Source of the DNA: Leucobacter salsicius M1-8
Lineage (GTDB): Bacteria > Actinomycetota > Actinomycetes > Actinomycetales > Microbacteriaceae
NCBI RefSeq assembly: GCF_000350525.1
Contig: NZ_AOCN01000011.1
Coordinates: forward strand, 1-60,179
DNA length: 60,179 nt
Reading direction: 5' to 3'
Position numbers and translations under genes: made by a program. Below are positions 28,911-42,922 of the stretch, piece by piece. Numbering within the stretch: position 1 is the first letter of the stretch; each line of letters starts with the position of its first letter. The notes under the pieces were generated by a model that was given only the letters and a program-made list of their open reading frames with translations, had not been told where the DNA came from and searched no databases.

Positions 28911-30272
28911 TTACAACACCCGATCGGCCACGATCCGGCGCAATGCCGCGAGCGTGAGCCCGATCGACCCGAGGTCGATGCGCTCGTTGTTACCGTGCAC
29001 GCCCTCGCGGTACCGCTCGTAGCTCCATTCGGGGCCGAGCAACCCAAACCCGTAGGCGGGAATGCCCAGGCCGCGCAGCACGCGATTGTCCGACCCGCCC
29101 GCGGCCATGATCGGCACCACGGGCTCCCCGCTCACTTCGGTGACGGCCCGCGAGATCGCTTCGAACAAACCGGTGTCGGCCGGCGATGCGGTCGCGGGCC
29201 AGCCGCGCAAGTGTTCAATCTCAACGGTGTCGGCCAAGTCTCCCAGCATCGCACGTAACAGCTCGTCGACCTCGTCGTCGGTGGTGCCCGGGAGTGTGCG
29301 AATATCGAGGTCGAGTTCTCCGCGCGAGGGAATCACATTGTGCGTGTGACCCGAACGCAAAATGGTGGGGGAGATCGTGATGCGCGAGATGGCGTGCGCA
29401 TAGCCAGCGATGCCGCCGAGCTTTGGCAACACCGCGTCGAGCCGCACGGGGTCGAGCATGCGCTCGGCAAGATCCGGATCATCGATGCGTGCCGCCACAA
29501 ATGCCGACCACAATGGTCCGAGCTGCGCAATCGGGGTCACCGAGCTGAGGCGCTGCAGTACCTCGCCCATGCGGGTCGCGGCCCCCGCCGCGCCATACGG
29601 GATCGATGCATGGCCGGGGGTGCCGTGTACAACGAGGCGGCGGCCGGCCGAGCCTTTCTCGGCGACCTCGATGGCCACGTGCCGGCCCATGCGCATGCCG
29701 CCCGACTCCGAGATCGCCTCGGTGACCCGCACCGCATCGGGGTGCTCACGCAGCAGCCAGTGAATGCCGTGCTCACTCCCGGCTTCCTCGTCGGCGACGG
29801 CGAGCAACACGAGGTCCCCGCGCGGCGGCTCGTCAGCGAGCGCCAGGTCGCGCGTCACGCACGCGAATGCCGCCGTGAGATACAGCATGTCAACGGCCCC
29901 GCGCCCCCACACCTCGCCGTCGATGAGCTCGCCACCAAACGGGTTGCGGTTCCAGCCGTCGGGGTTCACGGGAACCACGTCGAGGTGTCCCACCAGGCCA
30001 AGCGCAGGCGCGGAGGGATCGGTGCCGCGCACGCGCGCGATCAGCGAGGAACGGCCCGGCGCAGACTCGAACACGTGGGTCTCGAGCCGTCCCGAACCCA
30101 CCGCCTCCGAGAGAAAGCGCTGCAGCACGTTGACGTTGCGCACCTCTTGGCCCGACTCGATGCTGCCGTCGTTCACGCAGGCCTCGCGAATCATCGCCTG
30201 CAAGAGCGCGACGGTGTCTTCTAGGCCCGAGTCGTTCGGCCCCGCGTCCGTCAGTTCTGTCACGTCCGTCAC
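28911..30272 (-). CDS. M20/M25/M40-family metallo-hydrolase (putative dipeptidase)
   Basis: A 453-residue M20 peptidase. GHLDVVPVNPDGWNRNPF carries the first zinc His and the catalytic Asp; GRGAVDM, DEEAGSEHG and the C-terminal GGSDNRVLR supply the remaining ligands. It should cleave a dipeptide or acylated amino acid in the cytoplasm. It starts with GTG behind GAGGAGG at eight bases. It is a different branch of M20 from the hydrolase at 19071-20330. No operon partner is evident. Confidence 0.87.
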   Translation of the reverse strand: MTDVTELTDAGPNDSGLEDTVALLQAMIREACVNDGSIESGQEVRNVNVLQRFLSEAVGSGRLETHVFESAPGRSSLIARVRGTDPSAPALGLVGHLDVVPVNPDGWNRNPFGGELIDGEVWGRGAVDMLYLTAAFACVTRDLALADEPPRGDLVLLAVADEEAGSEHGIHWLLREHPDAVRVTEAISESGGMRMGRHVAIEVAEKGSAGRRLVVHGTPGHASIPYGAAGAATRMGEVLQRLSSVTPIAQLGPLWSAFVAARIDDPDLAERMLDPVRLDAVLPKLGGIAGYAHAISRITISPTILRSGHTHNVIPSRGELDLDIRTLPGTTDDEVDELLRAMLGDLADTVEIEHLRGWPATASPADTGLFEAISRAVTEVSGEPVVPIMAAGGSDNRVLRGLGIPAYGFGLLGPEWSYERYREGVHGNNERIDLGSIGLTLAALRRIVADRVL

Positions 30273-30366
30273 CGCGGCACCCTCCTCTTCGAGCCAGATG
30301 CGTCCACTCTATGCCTCGGAGGCGCCGAGGAACGCGCGCAAGCCCGGGTGGCTCGCTGGTTGGAGG

Positions 30367-31044
30367 TTAAGCGATCCGGATCGAATCCTCGGCCGCGCGT
30401 TCGGTCGCGTCGAGGATTGCGGTAACGCCCGCACGGTACACGTCCATGCCGCTGATCGCGAGCAGCGCGTCGCGATGGGCGTAGACGTGGGGGTAGTCGG
30501 CGAGGTTCGTGGCTCCGTAGCTGCCGATCCACGGGATCGACCCGTCGCGGGCGACCCCCTCGCTCGACATCGCCTCCTGGGCGAGCGCGGCACCCTGTGA
30601 GAGCGAGAAGCCCGAGATCGCGGCATAGGCCTTGATCAGTGCGGCGCCCTCGAGCCCCCCCTCGGTCAGGAGCTCGAGAATGAGGTCGTCGGCCGAGATA
30701 TCACCGGGGCCGGCTGCGTCGATGATTGCGCCCTCGCTCGCGATCGACGGGTGCTCCAGGCTCAGCTCGGCAAGCCTGAAGAGAAACACTTCGAGGCGCT
30801 CACGCCAGTTGCCAGGTGCATTGCGGCCGGCGTCTGCGGCGGCACCGATCAGCCGGTCCAGGGCCGCGCGCGTGAGCTCGTCCTTGTTGCGGAAGTGGCG
30901 GTACATGGCGGTTGCATCGACTCCGAGCGCCTCGCCCAGTCGCTTGAATGTGATGCGGCTAGAGGGATCCATGCGCGCAAGTTCGAGCACGCCCTCCACA
31001 ATCACCTGTTGATCCAGGCGCACCCGCTTGTTTCCCGCCGCCAT
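30367..31044 (-). CDS. TetR-family transcriptional regulator
   Basis: About 225 residues. The N-terminal HTH reads ITFKRLGEALGVDATAMYRHFRNKDEL, a clear TetR domain; the C-terminal ligand domain is not recognisable. The ATG at 31044 follows GGAGG at four bases and is preferred over the frame opening at 31173. It is divergent from the membrane protein at 31241, and an inverted repeat lies between them. Ligand unknown. Confidence 0.88.
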   Translation of the reverse strand: MAAGNKRVRLDQQVIVEGVLELARMDPSSRITFKRLGEALGVDATAMYRHFRNKDELTRAALDRLIGAAADAGRNAPGNWRERLEVFLFRLAELSLEHPSIASEGAIIDAAGPGDISADDLILELLTEGGLEGAALIKAYAAISGFSLSQGAALAQEAMSSEGVARDGSIPWIGSYGATNLADYPHVYAHRDALLAISGMDVYRAGVTAILDATERAAEDSIRIA

Positions 31045-31137
31045 GCTGCCTCCGATTCGCTGGTTCGCACACTGCGCCCCCAACGATGAGCGGCGGCGCT
31101 GCTCAGCCCAGTGTAGTCCCGTGCGACCGCCAGGCCG

Positions 31138-31169
31138 CACGACAGTCACGAAACCTGTCACGTGTCGTG
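31138..31169. promoter_or_regulatory. Candidate TetR operator
   Basis: CACGACA (31138-31144) and TGTCGTG (31163-31169) form a perfect 7-bp inverted repeat with an 18-base spacer, in the gap between the TetR gene and the divergent membrane-protein gene. GTCAC recurs inside and beside it. Position fits autoregulation; no binding is shown. Confidence 0.4.
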
Positions 31170-31240
31170 TCACTCCTCAACAGCCGAACGCTGGCCACGG
31201 AGCGAGCGCAGGTTACCCTCCACGTTCTACACTGTGGGCT

Positions 31241-32014
31241 ATGTCTCACACGTCGCCCACCGCCGGGCCCGCGACCTCCCCTCCCGCTGGCGCGCACGCT
31301 TCGGCGGCCAACCGCTCAATGGCGATCCCGCTGCGTCCGATCGCGCTCATCTACCGCGTGATCGCGTTGGCACTCATCGTCACCGGAATCGTGCGCATCA
31401 CGGGCCTGTTCTCTGGGGAGCCCGTGTGGAATTCCCTGCTGTTCTACACTGTGCAGAGCAACGTGCTGTGTCTCGTGTGGATGGCCGTGCTCGTCTGGGC
31501 CACGGTTCGTGACCTCGCGCAGCGGGGCGGGCGCGGGTTTTCGACGCCGTCACCGCGCGTGGGCGGGGCTGTCATGATGGCGATCACCGTCACCATGCTC
31601 GTCTACCTGATCGTGCTGGTGCCCGCGTCATTCGTGCAGAACAGCAACTACGAACCGTTCTCGCTCACCGACAACCTGATCCACATCATCACGCCATGCC
31701 TCATCGTGATCGACTGGGCATTGTTCACACCCAAGGGCAGCTTTCGCCGGTTCGACCCGCTCCTGTGGGCGCTCATCCCCTGTGCGTACCTGGTGTTCGC
31801 GCTGACTTACGGTGGCCTCGGCGGGGGGTTTGTACCCGGCCAAACTTATGCATACCCGTTCCTGGATGTCGCCAGCCATGGCTGGGGCGGCGTATTCGCG
31901 CGGGTTGCTGTGCTCGCGATCACACTGATCGGCGTGGGGTACGTCTTCTTCGCTCTCGACCGGCTGCTGGCGGGCCGGCGCGGGCCGGCCCTTCCAGGCA
32001 GCACGGGCCGTTAG
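31241..32014 (+). CDS. Pr6Pr-type integral membrane protein
   Basis: About 257 residues with six to seven hydrophobic helices after a Ser/Pro/Ala-rich start. Motifs such as FTYVQSNVL-like FYTVQSNVLCLVW, HIITPCLIVIDW and YPFLDV are typical of the Pr6Pr/FAR-17a-like membrane family, whose function is unknown. The ATG at 31241 is chosen because the predicted protein begins with the family sequence; the ribosome site is weak. It may be under control of the divergent TetR protein. Confidence 0.8.
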   Translation: MSHTSPTAGPATSPPAGAHASAANRSMAIPLRPIALIYRVIALALIVTGIVRITGLFSGEPVWNSLLFYTVQSNVLCLVWMAVLVWATVRDLAQRGGRGFSTPSPRVGGAVMMAITVTMLVYLIVLVPASFVQNSNYEPFSLTDNLIHIITPCLIVIDWALFTPKGSFRRFDPLLWALIPCAYLVFALTYGGLGGGFVPGQTYAYPFLDVASHGWGGVFARVAVLAITLIGVGYVFFALDRLLAGRRGPALPGSTGR

Positions 32015-32058
32015 GCACGGGGATTGATCCGGATCGCGATCCGGATCAATCCCCGTGC
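32015..32058. terminator. Perfect 44-base palindrome, bidirectional terminator
   Basis: The whole stretch equals its own reverse complement: a 22-base arm beginning GCACGGGGATTGATCCGG on each side of a CG centre. It lies directly after the stop codon of the membrane protein and before the convergent fusion gene. Two copies of GATCCGGATC (32026-32035, 32038-32047) make up its core. It can form a strong hairpin in either transcript. Confidence 0.8.
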
Positions 32059-32096
32059 ATGCAGGGCGCTCACTGAGCGAGCTGCGAGAGAGCGCG

Positions 32097-35000
32097 TTAC
32101 CGCAGTTCGGCGGGCACCCGCGCGAGCACGCGGTCGAGCGCGTCGATGAAGTCGCCTGCCTCGTCGCGCGTGAGCGTCATGGGTGGCTTTACCTTGAGCA
32201 CGTTCTGGCGCTCGCTCGCAGGCTGCACAATGATGCCCTCGTGCAGCATCTGCTCACACACCCACTCGGTAGCGTCGCGCGCTGGCTCGAGCGTCTTGCG
32301 GTCGGTCACAAGCTCGACCCCCTGGTAGAGGCCCGTGCCGTGCACTGTGCCGATGAGCGGGTGTCTCGTTGCGAGTTCTGCGAGCCGCTCCTGCAAGTAC
32401 TCGCCCACTTCGAGGGCGTTGCGCTGCAAGCCCTCGTCCTCGATCACGTCGAGCACGGCGGTGGCTGCGATGGCACTCGCGGGGGCCCCACCCGCGGAGG
32501 AGAAGAACATCCCCTCGCGGGCGAGTGCGTCCACGACCGCGCGGCTAGTGATGACCGCGCCCACCGGGTACGCGTTACCCGCGGCCTTCGCGACGGCGAT
32601 GATGTCGGCACGCGCGCCGAGCATCTCGTGCCCGAAGAAGGCGTGCCCGAGTCGGCCGTAGCCCACCTGCACCTCGTCGGCGATCGCGAGGCCGCCGTGA
32701 GCCCGGATCGCGTCGTAGGCGCCCGCAAGGTAGCCCGCGGGCGGAATCACGCCGCCCGCGTTACCGATCACGGGCTCGCACACGAACCCGGCAGCGGGCG
32801 TGCCCGCCGCGTCGAGCTCGGCGAGCTGCGCCTCAAGATCGGCGACGTACGCGGGGCCTGAGTCCGCGCCGCGGTGCGGGCCGCGGTACGCGTTGGGGGC
32901 GTCGGAAATATGCACCCAGTCGGGGCGCGAATCAAGCGCGTGCGGGTTATCAAACGCGCTCGTGCTGACCGCGTCGGACGCCATGGTCCAGCCGTGGTAG
33001 CCCTCGCGCGCCGCAACGATTCCCTCGCGCCCGGTCGCCACGCGCGCCATGCGAATCGCGAGATCGAGCGCCTCGGATCCACTGTTGACAGGGATCACGA
33101 CGTCGAGCGTCGGGTCGGCCACACGCGACAGCAGCTTTTCGGTGAAGTCGGCGTACGCGCGGTACAGGAAGCGCGAGTTTGTGTTGAGCAGGTGCAGCTG
33201 GCGCGCCACGCGATCGGCGAGCACGGGGTGCGAGTGCCCGATCGCGGCCACGTTGTTCACCATGTCGAGGTAGGCGCGACCGCGGGTCTCGACGAGCAGG
33301 CTGCGCCACCCACGCTCGATGCGCGGAGGGTCAACATAGAACCGCTCAGCAGCCCCACCCATCGCGTGGTTGCGGCGCTGCTGCTCATGCAGCCGCTCCA
33401 GCTCCGGATCCGCCGCGCGCTCCACCCCGAGGCCCAGGAGCGGGCTCGGGTCGAGCGCGCCCTCGGTCTCGTACTCGCTGTGAAAGGCTGCGAACGCCGA
33501 TTCGGGCTGCGCCCACGCGACGCGACGCGTGATCCGGATCGATGCGTCGCCCACCACGGCGAGCAGCTCGCCCTGGGCCACCGGGCCCGAAGCGGAGGCG
33601 ACCCGGGCCCCCGTGATGCGCAGCACAACGCCCGCGTGCTCGAGCTCGATGCTCTCGGTCGGCTCGGTCGGCTCGGCGGTTTCGGTGGTCTCTGCCGAGA
33701 CCGCCGGGACAGTGCGCACCGTGCCGGCGAAGGGGGCGCGGATCTCGGTACCGGGGGCCGCCCACAGCTCCACGCAGCGGGCGCGCGGTGCGGCCTGCTC
33801 GCTGACGCGAGCGGGCACGCGGGTGAGCCGCGCCTCGCCGAAGCGGGCGGCGACGATCTGCGCGCCCTGGGCAGCGAGCGCACCGGGCGCCGCGAGGGCT
33901 TCGACAGCGAGGCGCGACTCGGTGTCGGCGTCGAGCCACGCACCGCGGTCGAGCAGCTCACTCTCGACGCCGAGGTCGATCACCGTGACAGCACCGGCCA
34001 GGAGCGGGGAGTAGTTCAACCCCGGCTCGTGGGGCAGGCCGGCGGCCAGCCGCAACTGCGCCGTCGCGTCGGCCTCGTCGATCGCACTGGCGCGGGCGAA
34101 CACCTGCCACTCGTGCTCCATCCGCTCGCGGGCGTAATCGTTGTCGGGATCGATGTCGAGCTGGCTCCAACCGCTCACCGCGAGCGTCGTGCCGCGCAGC
34201 ACGATGAGCGGCCAAATGGCCTGGCACTCGGCATCGGTGAGTGGCGCCCCCGCCGCTCGTACGGCGTCGGCGAAGCCGCGCACGGTCCGGGCGACCGCGG
34301 CAATACTGCCGGTGCGGCCGAGCACGTCGGCGGCCGTGACGGCGAGCTCGGCGACGCGCCAGGAGGTTCCGGCGTCGCCCAAGTCGATGACCCACAGCAC
34401 GCCGTCGGCGTCGCGCATGACGTTGTCGGTGGTGAGGTCGCCGTGGATCACCTGGCTCGGGAGCTCCTGCGCGAGCGCGCGCACCGCGGCGTCGGCCGCA
34501 CGGGCGGCGTCGAGGCAGACGGAACGCTGCGCCTCGGGGAGAAAGTGGACGAGCCCCTCGGTCACCGCGAGCGCGTTGCCGAGTTCCCACTGGCTGGGGG
34601 CGGAGACGGCGGCGGCCGCCTGCGCGGCGTCGACGAGCGGTGTGCCGGCGGCGGCCAGTGCGATTGCGGTGCGGCCGGCAAGCACGCCCAGCTGCTCGGC
34701 GCGAGCGCCGCTCGTCGCGGGCTCTGCCTCGAGCGCTGCACCGTCGACCCAGCCGAAGCCGCGCACGGCGACCGTCTGGCCATCGGCGGTGGTCGCCGTG
34801 AGCGGTTCGGCATCAGCGACCTGGCCGGCATCGTTCGCTTCGCGATTGCCTGACCCCGTGGGGGGCGCAAGCTGGGGCGTGGGAACGCCAGCAGACACGA
34901 GTGCGTCAATAACGAGCTGCTGCAGCGAGCGGCCTTCTGCGGGGGCGTCGGGGTGGCCAAACTTGAGCAACAGGCGGCCGTTGTCGCCTGAGATCCGGTA

Positions 35001-35132
35001 GTTGCGATCTTGCTGGCTCCCGAGTTCGGTCGCCTCTCCTGCGACGCCGAACTGCCGCGCAGCGATGTCTGTCGCGACCTGCGCATCGATCTGCGGACGC
35101 GCGAGGAGCCATTGGTTGTGCTGCTCAGTCAT
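32097..35132 (-). CDS. Fusion of aminoglycoside-phosphotransferase-like kinase and class III aminotransferase
   Basis: A 1011-residue protein in three parts. Residues 1-340 form an APH/choline-kinase-like domain (VIHGDLTTDNV at 228-238, IDLGD at 249-253). Residues about 440-560 look like a small M23/hybrid-motif beta domain (TEIRAPFAGTVRTV, GELLAVVGD) with an inserted Thr/Glu-Pro repeat. Residues about 580-1011 are a class III PLP aminotransferase with the PLP lysine at about 849 (VAKAAGNAYPVGAV). Such fusions are known and resemble ethanolamine-phosphate phospho-lyase relatives. A phosphorylation followed by elimination or transamination of an amino alcohol is plausible but unproven. The Lrp gene is divergent. 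Confidence 0.88.
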   Translation of the reverse strand: MTEQHNQWLLARPQIDAQVATDIAARQFGVAGEATELGSQQDRNYRISGDNGRLLLKFGHPDAPAEGRSLQQLVIDALVSAGVPTPQLAPPTGSGNREANDAGQVADAEPLTATTADGQTVAVRGFGWVDGAALEAEPATSGARAEQLGVLAGRTAIALAAAGTPLVDAAQAAAAVSAPSQWELGNALAVTEGLVHFLPEAQRSVCLDAARAADAAVRALAQELPSQVIHGDLTTDNVMRDADGVLWVIDLGDAGTSWRVAELAVTAADVLGRTGSIAAVARTVRGFADAVRAAGAPLTDAECQAIWPLIVLRGTTLAVSGWSQLDIDPDNDYARERMEHEWQVFARASAIDEADATAQLRLAAGLPHEPGLNYSPLLAGAVTVIDLGVESELLDRGAWLDADTESRLAVEALAAPGALAAQGAQIVAARFGEARLTRVPARVSEQAAPRARCVELWAAPGTEIRAPFAGTVRTVPAVSAETTETAEPTEPTESIELEHAGVVLRITGARVASASGPVAQGELLAVVGDASIRITRRVAWAQPESAFAAFHSEYETEGALDPSPLLGLGVERAADPELERLHEQQRRNHAMGGAAERFYVDPPRIERGWRSLLVETRGRAYLDMVNNVAAIGHSHPVLADRVARQLHLLNTNSRFLYRAYADFTEKLLSRVADPTLDVVIPVNSGSEALDLAIRMARVATGREGIVAAREGYHGWTMASDAVSTSAFDNPHALDSRPDWVHISDAPNAYRGPHRGADSGPAYVADLEAQLAELDAAGTPAAGFVCEPVIGNAGGVIPPAGYLAGAYDAIRAHGGLAIADEVQVGYGRLGHAFFGHEMLGARADIIAVAKAAGNAYPVGAVITSRAVVDALAREGMFFSSAGGAPASAIAATAVLDVIEDEGLQRNALEVGEYLQERLAELATRHPLIGTVHGTGLYQGVELVTDRKTLEPARDATEWVCEQMLHEGIIVQPASERQNVLKVKPPMTLTRDEAGDFIDALDRVLARVPAELR

Positions 35133-35155
35133 GTTTCCCTTTCGACCCGTTTATG

Positions 35156-35203
35156 AGTAACGGTACATGACATCTTGAAAACATGTGGTGACGTTTCGTT
35201 ACT
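35156..35203. promoter_or_regulatory. Nested inverted repeat, candidate Lrp operator
   Basis: Outer arms AGTAACG (35156-35162) and CGTTACT (35197-35203) enclose inner arms ACATG (35165-35169) and CATGT (35182-35186). The element fills most of the 79-base gap between the fusion gene and the divergent Lrp gene, with TATAGG at 35203-35208 as possible -10 for the latter. Confidence 0.45.
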
Positions 35204-35211
35204 ATAGGTAG

Positions 35212-35688
35212 ATGCATAAGGACGCGAGCGACTCACCCACCGTTGAATTGGATACCGTCGACCGGGCTCTGATCGCAGCCCTGCAAGAGGACGGTCGACT
35301 GAGCTATGCCGACCTCGCCGAGCTGGTTGAGCTCACGCCTGGCGGCGTGCGCAAGCGCGTCATGCGCCTCGAGGATCAAGGCGTCGTGCAGGTGGTGGGG
35401 GTCACCGACCCGCTGCGGCTGGGATATCGCAGCATGGCGATGCTCGGGGTTGTCGTGCAGGGAGACGTCGAGCTCGTCGCCGACGCCGTGAGCGAGCTCC
35501 CCGGGGTCATCTACGTCGTCTTCACTGCGGGCCAATTCGACCTCATGGTCGAGGTCATCGCCGAGGATCAGGACGCGCTGTTTCGAGTAATCAATCGTGA
35601 CGTGCGCAGTATCGACGGCGTGGCGCGCATCGAGTCCTTTCCCTACTTCTCGATTCGCACGCACCGATTTGGCTGGGGTACCCGCTAA
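35212..35688 (+). CDS. Lrp/AsnC-family transcriptional regulator
   Basis: A 158-residue regulator: N-terminal winged HTH (LDTVDRALIAALQEDGRLSYADLAELV, then GGVRKRVMRLEDQGVVQVVG) and a C-terminal AsnC/RAM ligand domain. Members sense amino acids and often control a divergent gene; here that is the kinase/aminotransferase fusion. The ATG at 35212 has only a weak ribosome site. Confidence 0.92.
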   Translation: MHKDASDSPTVELDTVDRALIAALQEDGRLSYADLAELVELTPGGVRKRVMRLEDQGVVQVVGVTDPLRLGYRSMAMLGVVVQGDVELVADAVSELPGVIYVVFTAGQFDLMVEVIAEDQDALFRVINRDVRSIDGVARIESFPYFSIRTHRFGWGTR

Positions 35689-35719
35689 CTCACACGGCGC
35701 CGAGCCGGCACAACAATAG

Positions 35720-36412
35720 CTACGCCGGCGCCAGCAACTCAGGCCCATCGCCGCGTAGCGGCCTCACGGCATGGATGCGCAGACCCTCAGCGATCGTGGT
35801 GGCGCGCTCAACCGCGGCATTGATAAGGCGCTGGTCGCCGTTCGGGAGCGGATCCAGCCACTCGGCCGTGAGCTCGGGGGCAAGGAACACCGGCATACGG
35901 TCGTGAATCTCGGCCATCTTGCCCGTTGACGGGCTGGTCAGGATTGTGGCCGTCAAATGCCACTCCCCATTTGGCCCGCTCTCGGGGGCCCGCCACCAGC
36001 TGTAGAGCCCTGCGAGCGTCAGCACCGGATCCGGCCCATGAATCGCGTGAGGCACGCGGGCACCCTGGGGGCCGCTCCACTCGTAAAACCCGGTGACGGG
36101 AATGGCGCAGCGACCGTGCTGCACCGCGGCCTTGAAGCTGGGCTTGGTCGCCGCTGTCTCTGCCCTGGCGTTAAACGTCGGAAACTTGGGCTTCAGTTCC
36201 TTCGCCCACGGTGGCAGCAACGACCAGTACGCCGTTTGGAAGTGCTTGTCGCCCGTCAGCGGGTCGGTTGCCGCGATCGGGATCTGCTGGGTGGGTGCGA
36301 TGTTCCAGCTGGAGTGTGCTCCCGTGGGAGCGCTCTTGATCCAGCTGGCGAGCGCGGAGCCACCCGCGACGCTCATGATTTCTTCATAGTCCACGAACAC
36401 TCTGCCGCACAT
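35720..36412 (-). CDS. SRAP-family abasic-site processing protein (YedK/HMCES type)
   Basis: About 230 residues. The protein should cross-link abasic sites in single-stranded DNA. The start is fixed by the chemistry: the family needs Cys2 exposed after Met removal, and ATG at 36412 gives MCGRVF, whereas the TTG at 36418 would bury it. Further motifs are FNARAET, CAIPVTGFYEW and the late HDRMPVFL with the catalytic His. Housekeeping DNA protection; no operon partner. Confidence 0.93.
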   Translation of the reverse strand: MCGRVFVDYEEIMSVAGGSALASWIKSAPTGAHSSWNIAPTQQIPIAATDPLTGDKHFQTAYWSLLPPWAKELKPKFPTFNARAETAATKPSFKAAVQHGRCAIPVTGFYEWSGPQGARVPHAIHGPDPVLTLAGLYSWWRAPESGPNGEWHLTATILTSPSTGKMAEIHDRMPVFLAPELTAEWLDPLPNGDQRLINAAVERATTIAEGLRIHAVRPLRGDGPELLAPA

Positions 36413-36424
36413 GCCCAAAGACTA

Positions 36425-36458
36425 CGCCCCGCCCCCGACAACAGTCGGGGGCGGGGCG
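36425..36458. terminator. Strong hairpin downstream of DUF3817 gene
   Basis: A perfect 15-bp GC-rich stem (36425-36439 with 36444-36458) with a four-base loop, placed 14 bases beyond the stop of the leftward DUF3817 gene and before the start of the SRAP gene. Confidence 0.75.
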
Positions 36459-36472
36459 AGAAGACTTGTGGG

Positions 36473-36928
36473 CTAGCCGCGAGGCACGGGCGGGCCGAGG
36501 ATCAGGAGCACGGTGAACACGAGGCTCACGAGCGCAACCAGGATGATGACCGAGAGCAGCAGGTGGCGCAGGATCCATGCCTGCACGTGTTCAACGAAGC
36601 CCTGCGGCGCGTCACCGCCCGGCGCCAGTCGCCAGCCGCCGTCGAGCAGCCCCTTGCGGTCCGTGACGATCTCGAAGGGGAGCGTCGCGAAGGGAATGAT
36701 CGCGAGGACGAGGCCGAGAGTGCCGTGGCCAAATCGCCACTTCTGGTTAACCCACACGAAGACGGTGGAGACGCAGTAGCTCAGGAAGACGAAGCCGTGC
36801 AGACCGCCGGCGATGGGCATGAGCGCGTCCGTCACGCCAACGCCGCGCAGAATAATGGCGGTGATCAGACCGGCCCAGGTAAAGACCTCTGCGATAGCGA
36901 ATGTGCGGAAGAGAATGCGCGGTGTCAT
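36473..36928 (-). CDS. DUF3817 family membrane protein
   Basis: A 151-residue protein with four hydrophobic helices and the family features FAIAEVFTWAGL and GGLHGFVFLSYC. DUF3817 proteins are widespread in actinobacteria and are sometimes fused to other membrane domains; function unknown. The ATG at 36928 lacks a good ribosome site. The C-terminus ends VPRG. Confidence 0.87.
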   Translation of the reverse strand: MTPRILFRTFAIAEVFTWAGLITAIILRGVGVTDALMPIAGGLHGFVFLSYCVSTVFVWVNQKWRFGHGTLGLVLAIIPFATLPFEIVTDRKGLLDGGWRLAPGGDAPQGFVEHVQAWILRHLLLSVIILVALVSLVFTVLLILGPPVPRG

Positions 36929-37044
36929 GGGTTCAAGGCTATCTGGGCAACCTTAGAAACCCGAGGTCAGAGCCCTCATCCTTTTGGTTGATCTTACGCC
37001 CCGGGATGATCGCATCGGCCTTCGGCTCAACGCGTTTTGGGCAT

Positions 37045-37082
37045 AAAAAAGGGGGCTGGTTCACAATTGTGAACCAACCCCC
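37045..37082 (-). terminator. Rho-independent terminator of the rrn operon
   Basis: Read leftward, GGGGGTTGGTTCACAATT pairs with its complement (37051-37082) and is followed at once by six T (37045-37050). It lies about ten bases after the 5S 3' end. Textbook intrinsic terminator. Confidence 0.92.
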
Positions 37083-37092
37083 ACTAAAAGGT

Positions 37093-37209
37093 GTCCGGCG
37101 GTGACCTACTCTCCCACACCCTCCCGAGTGCAGTACCATCGGCGCAGTCAGTCTTAGCTTCCGGGTTCGGAATGTGACCGGGCGTTTCCCTGACGCTATA
37201 ACCACCGTA
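37093..37209 (-). rRNA. rrf: 5S ribosomal RNA
   Basis: About 117 bases. Read leftward, it begins TTACGGTGGTTATAGCGTCA and shows the conserved CCCGGTCACATTCCGAACCC loop and the closing GGGAGAGTAGGTCACCGCC. Ends are set by pairing of the terminal stem and may be off by a few bases. Confidence 0.92.
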
Positions 37210-37350
37210 ACTCTATCAACATCACCAGCCACCCCAACTCCCCGTACAGGAGTCTTCTGGGTGTGGCCGTCCGTTGGGAACCACAAAGTAGACGCGAACA
37301 TCGTTACATACAGAATCTATAACTTACATCCCCCAACCCAAAGGTGGGGG

Positions 37351-42399
<5,049 letters not shown>

Positions 42400-42922
42400 A
42401 ATTACATGCACAACCCATCACCGGAATAAGGCAACGAGCGTGCGAGTTCAACCTGACAAAAACGAACATCATTACTGACGTTCATATATATTTGTCCAAA
42501 AGGAATCGCCATCAACCAGACCACAAGGATCCAGCGACGGGATATAAAATTGGCATTTGACATTTCAAGTGCACACTATTGAGTTCTCAAGGACCAGACA
42601 TCCCCCGTACCAGCCAAAGCCTTCCGAAAGACAACTTGTCTAATCTACCACACTTTCGAGTGGTGTTTACCGCAAGCTAATGTAGCCGGCCCGCCCTGCG
42701 GCCCGGCTTCGTTGCGGCGACAAGAGATAACATTACGCAGTTGTCGGGGCGAGGGCAAACCCGGGCGGTATCCGTGGCGTGTCGCGCAGGTAAACGGCAT
42801 GATTACGCCAATTCCCTCAAATGGTCCTTGCCAGAAGGTTCTCGCCCCCAGCCCCAGCGGCCCGAGGTGTACCCCCGAAACCTCCTGCCCAGATCTCCAG
42901 ACACCAGCCCGATGCTGATGCT
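42400..42922 (-). promoter_or_regulatory. rrn leader and promoter region
   Basis: No gene is seen in these 523 bases between 16S and the response regulator. The leftward leader carries CCTTGAGAACTCAATAGTG (42574-42592 reversed), the boxA-like antitermination/processing element of actinobacterial rrn operons. The promoter should lie between about 42640 and 42760; GGTAGATTAG near 42640-42650 is one -10 candidate but I cannot assign it firmly. Confidence 0.55.

Noticed and set aside
32874..34853. A 659-codon open frame on the plus strand
   Set aside because: It is antisense to the kinase/aminotransferase fusion, lies wholly inside it, and has Arg/Gly/Ala-rich composition typical of shadow frames in GC-rich DNA.
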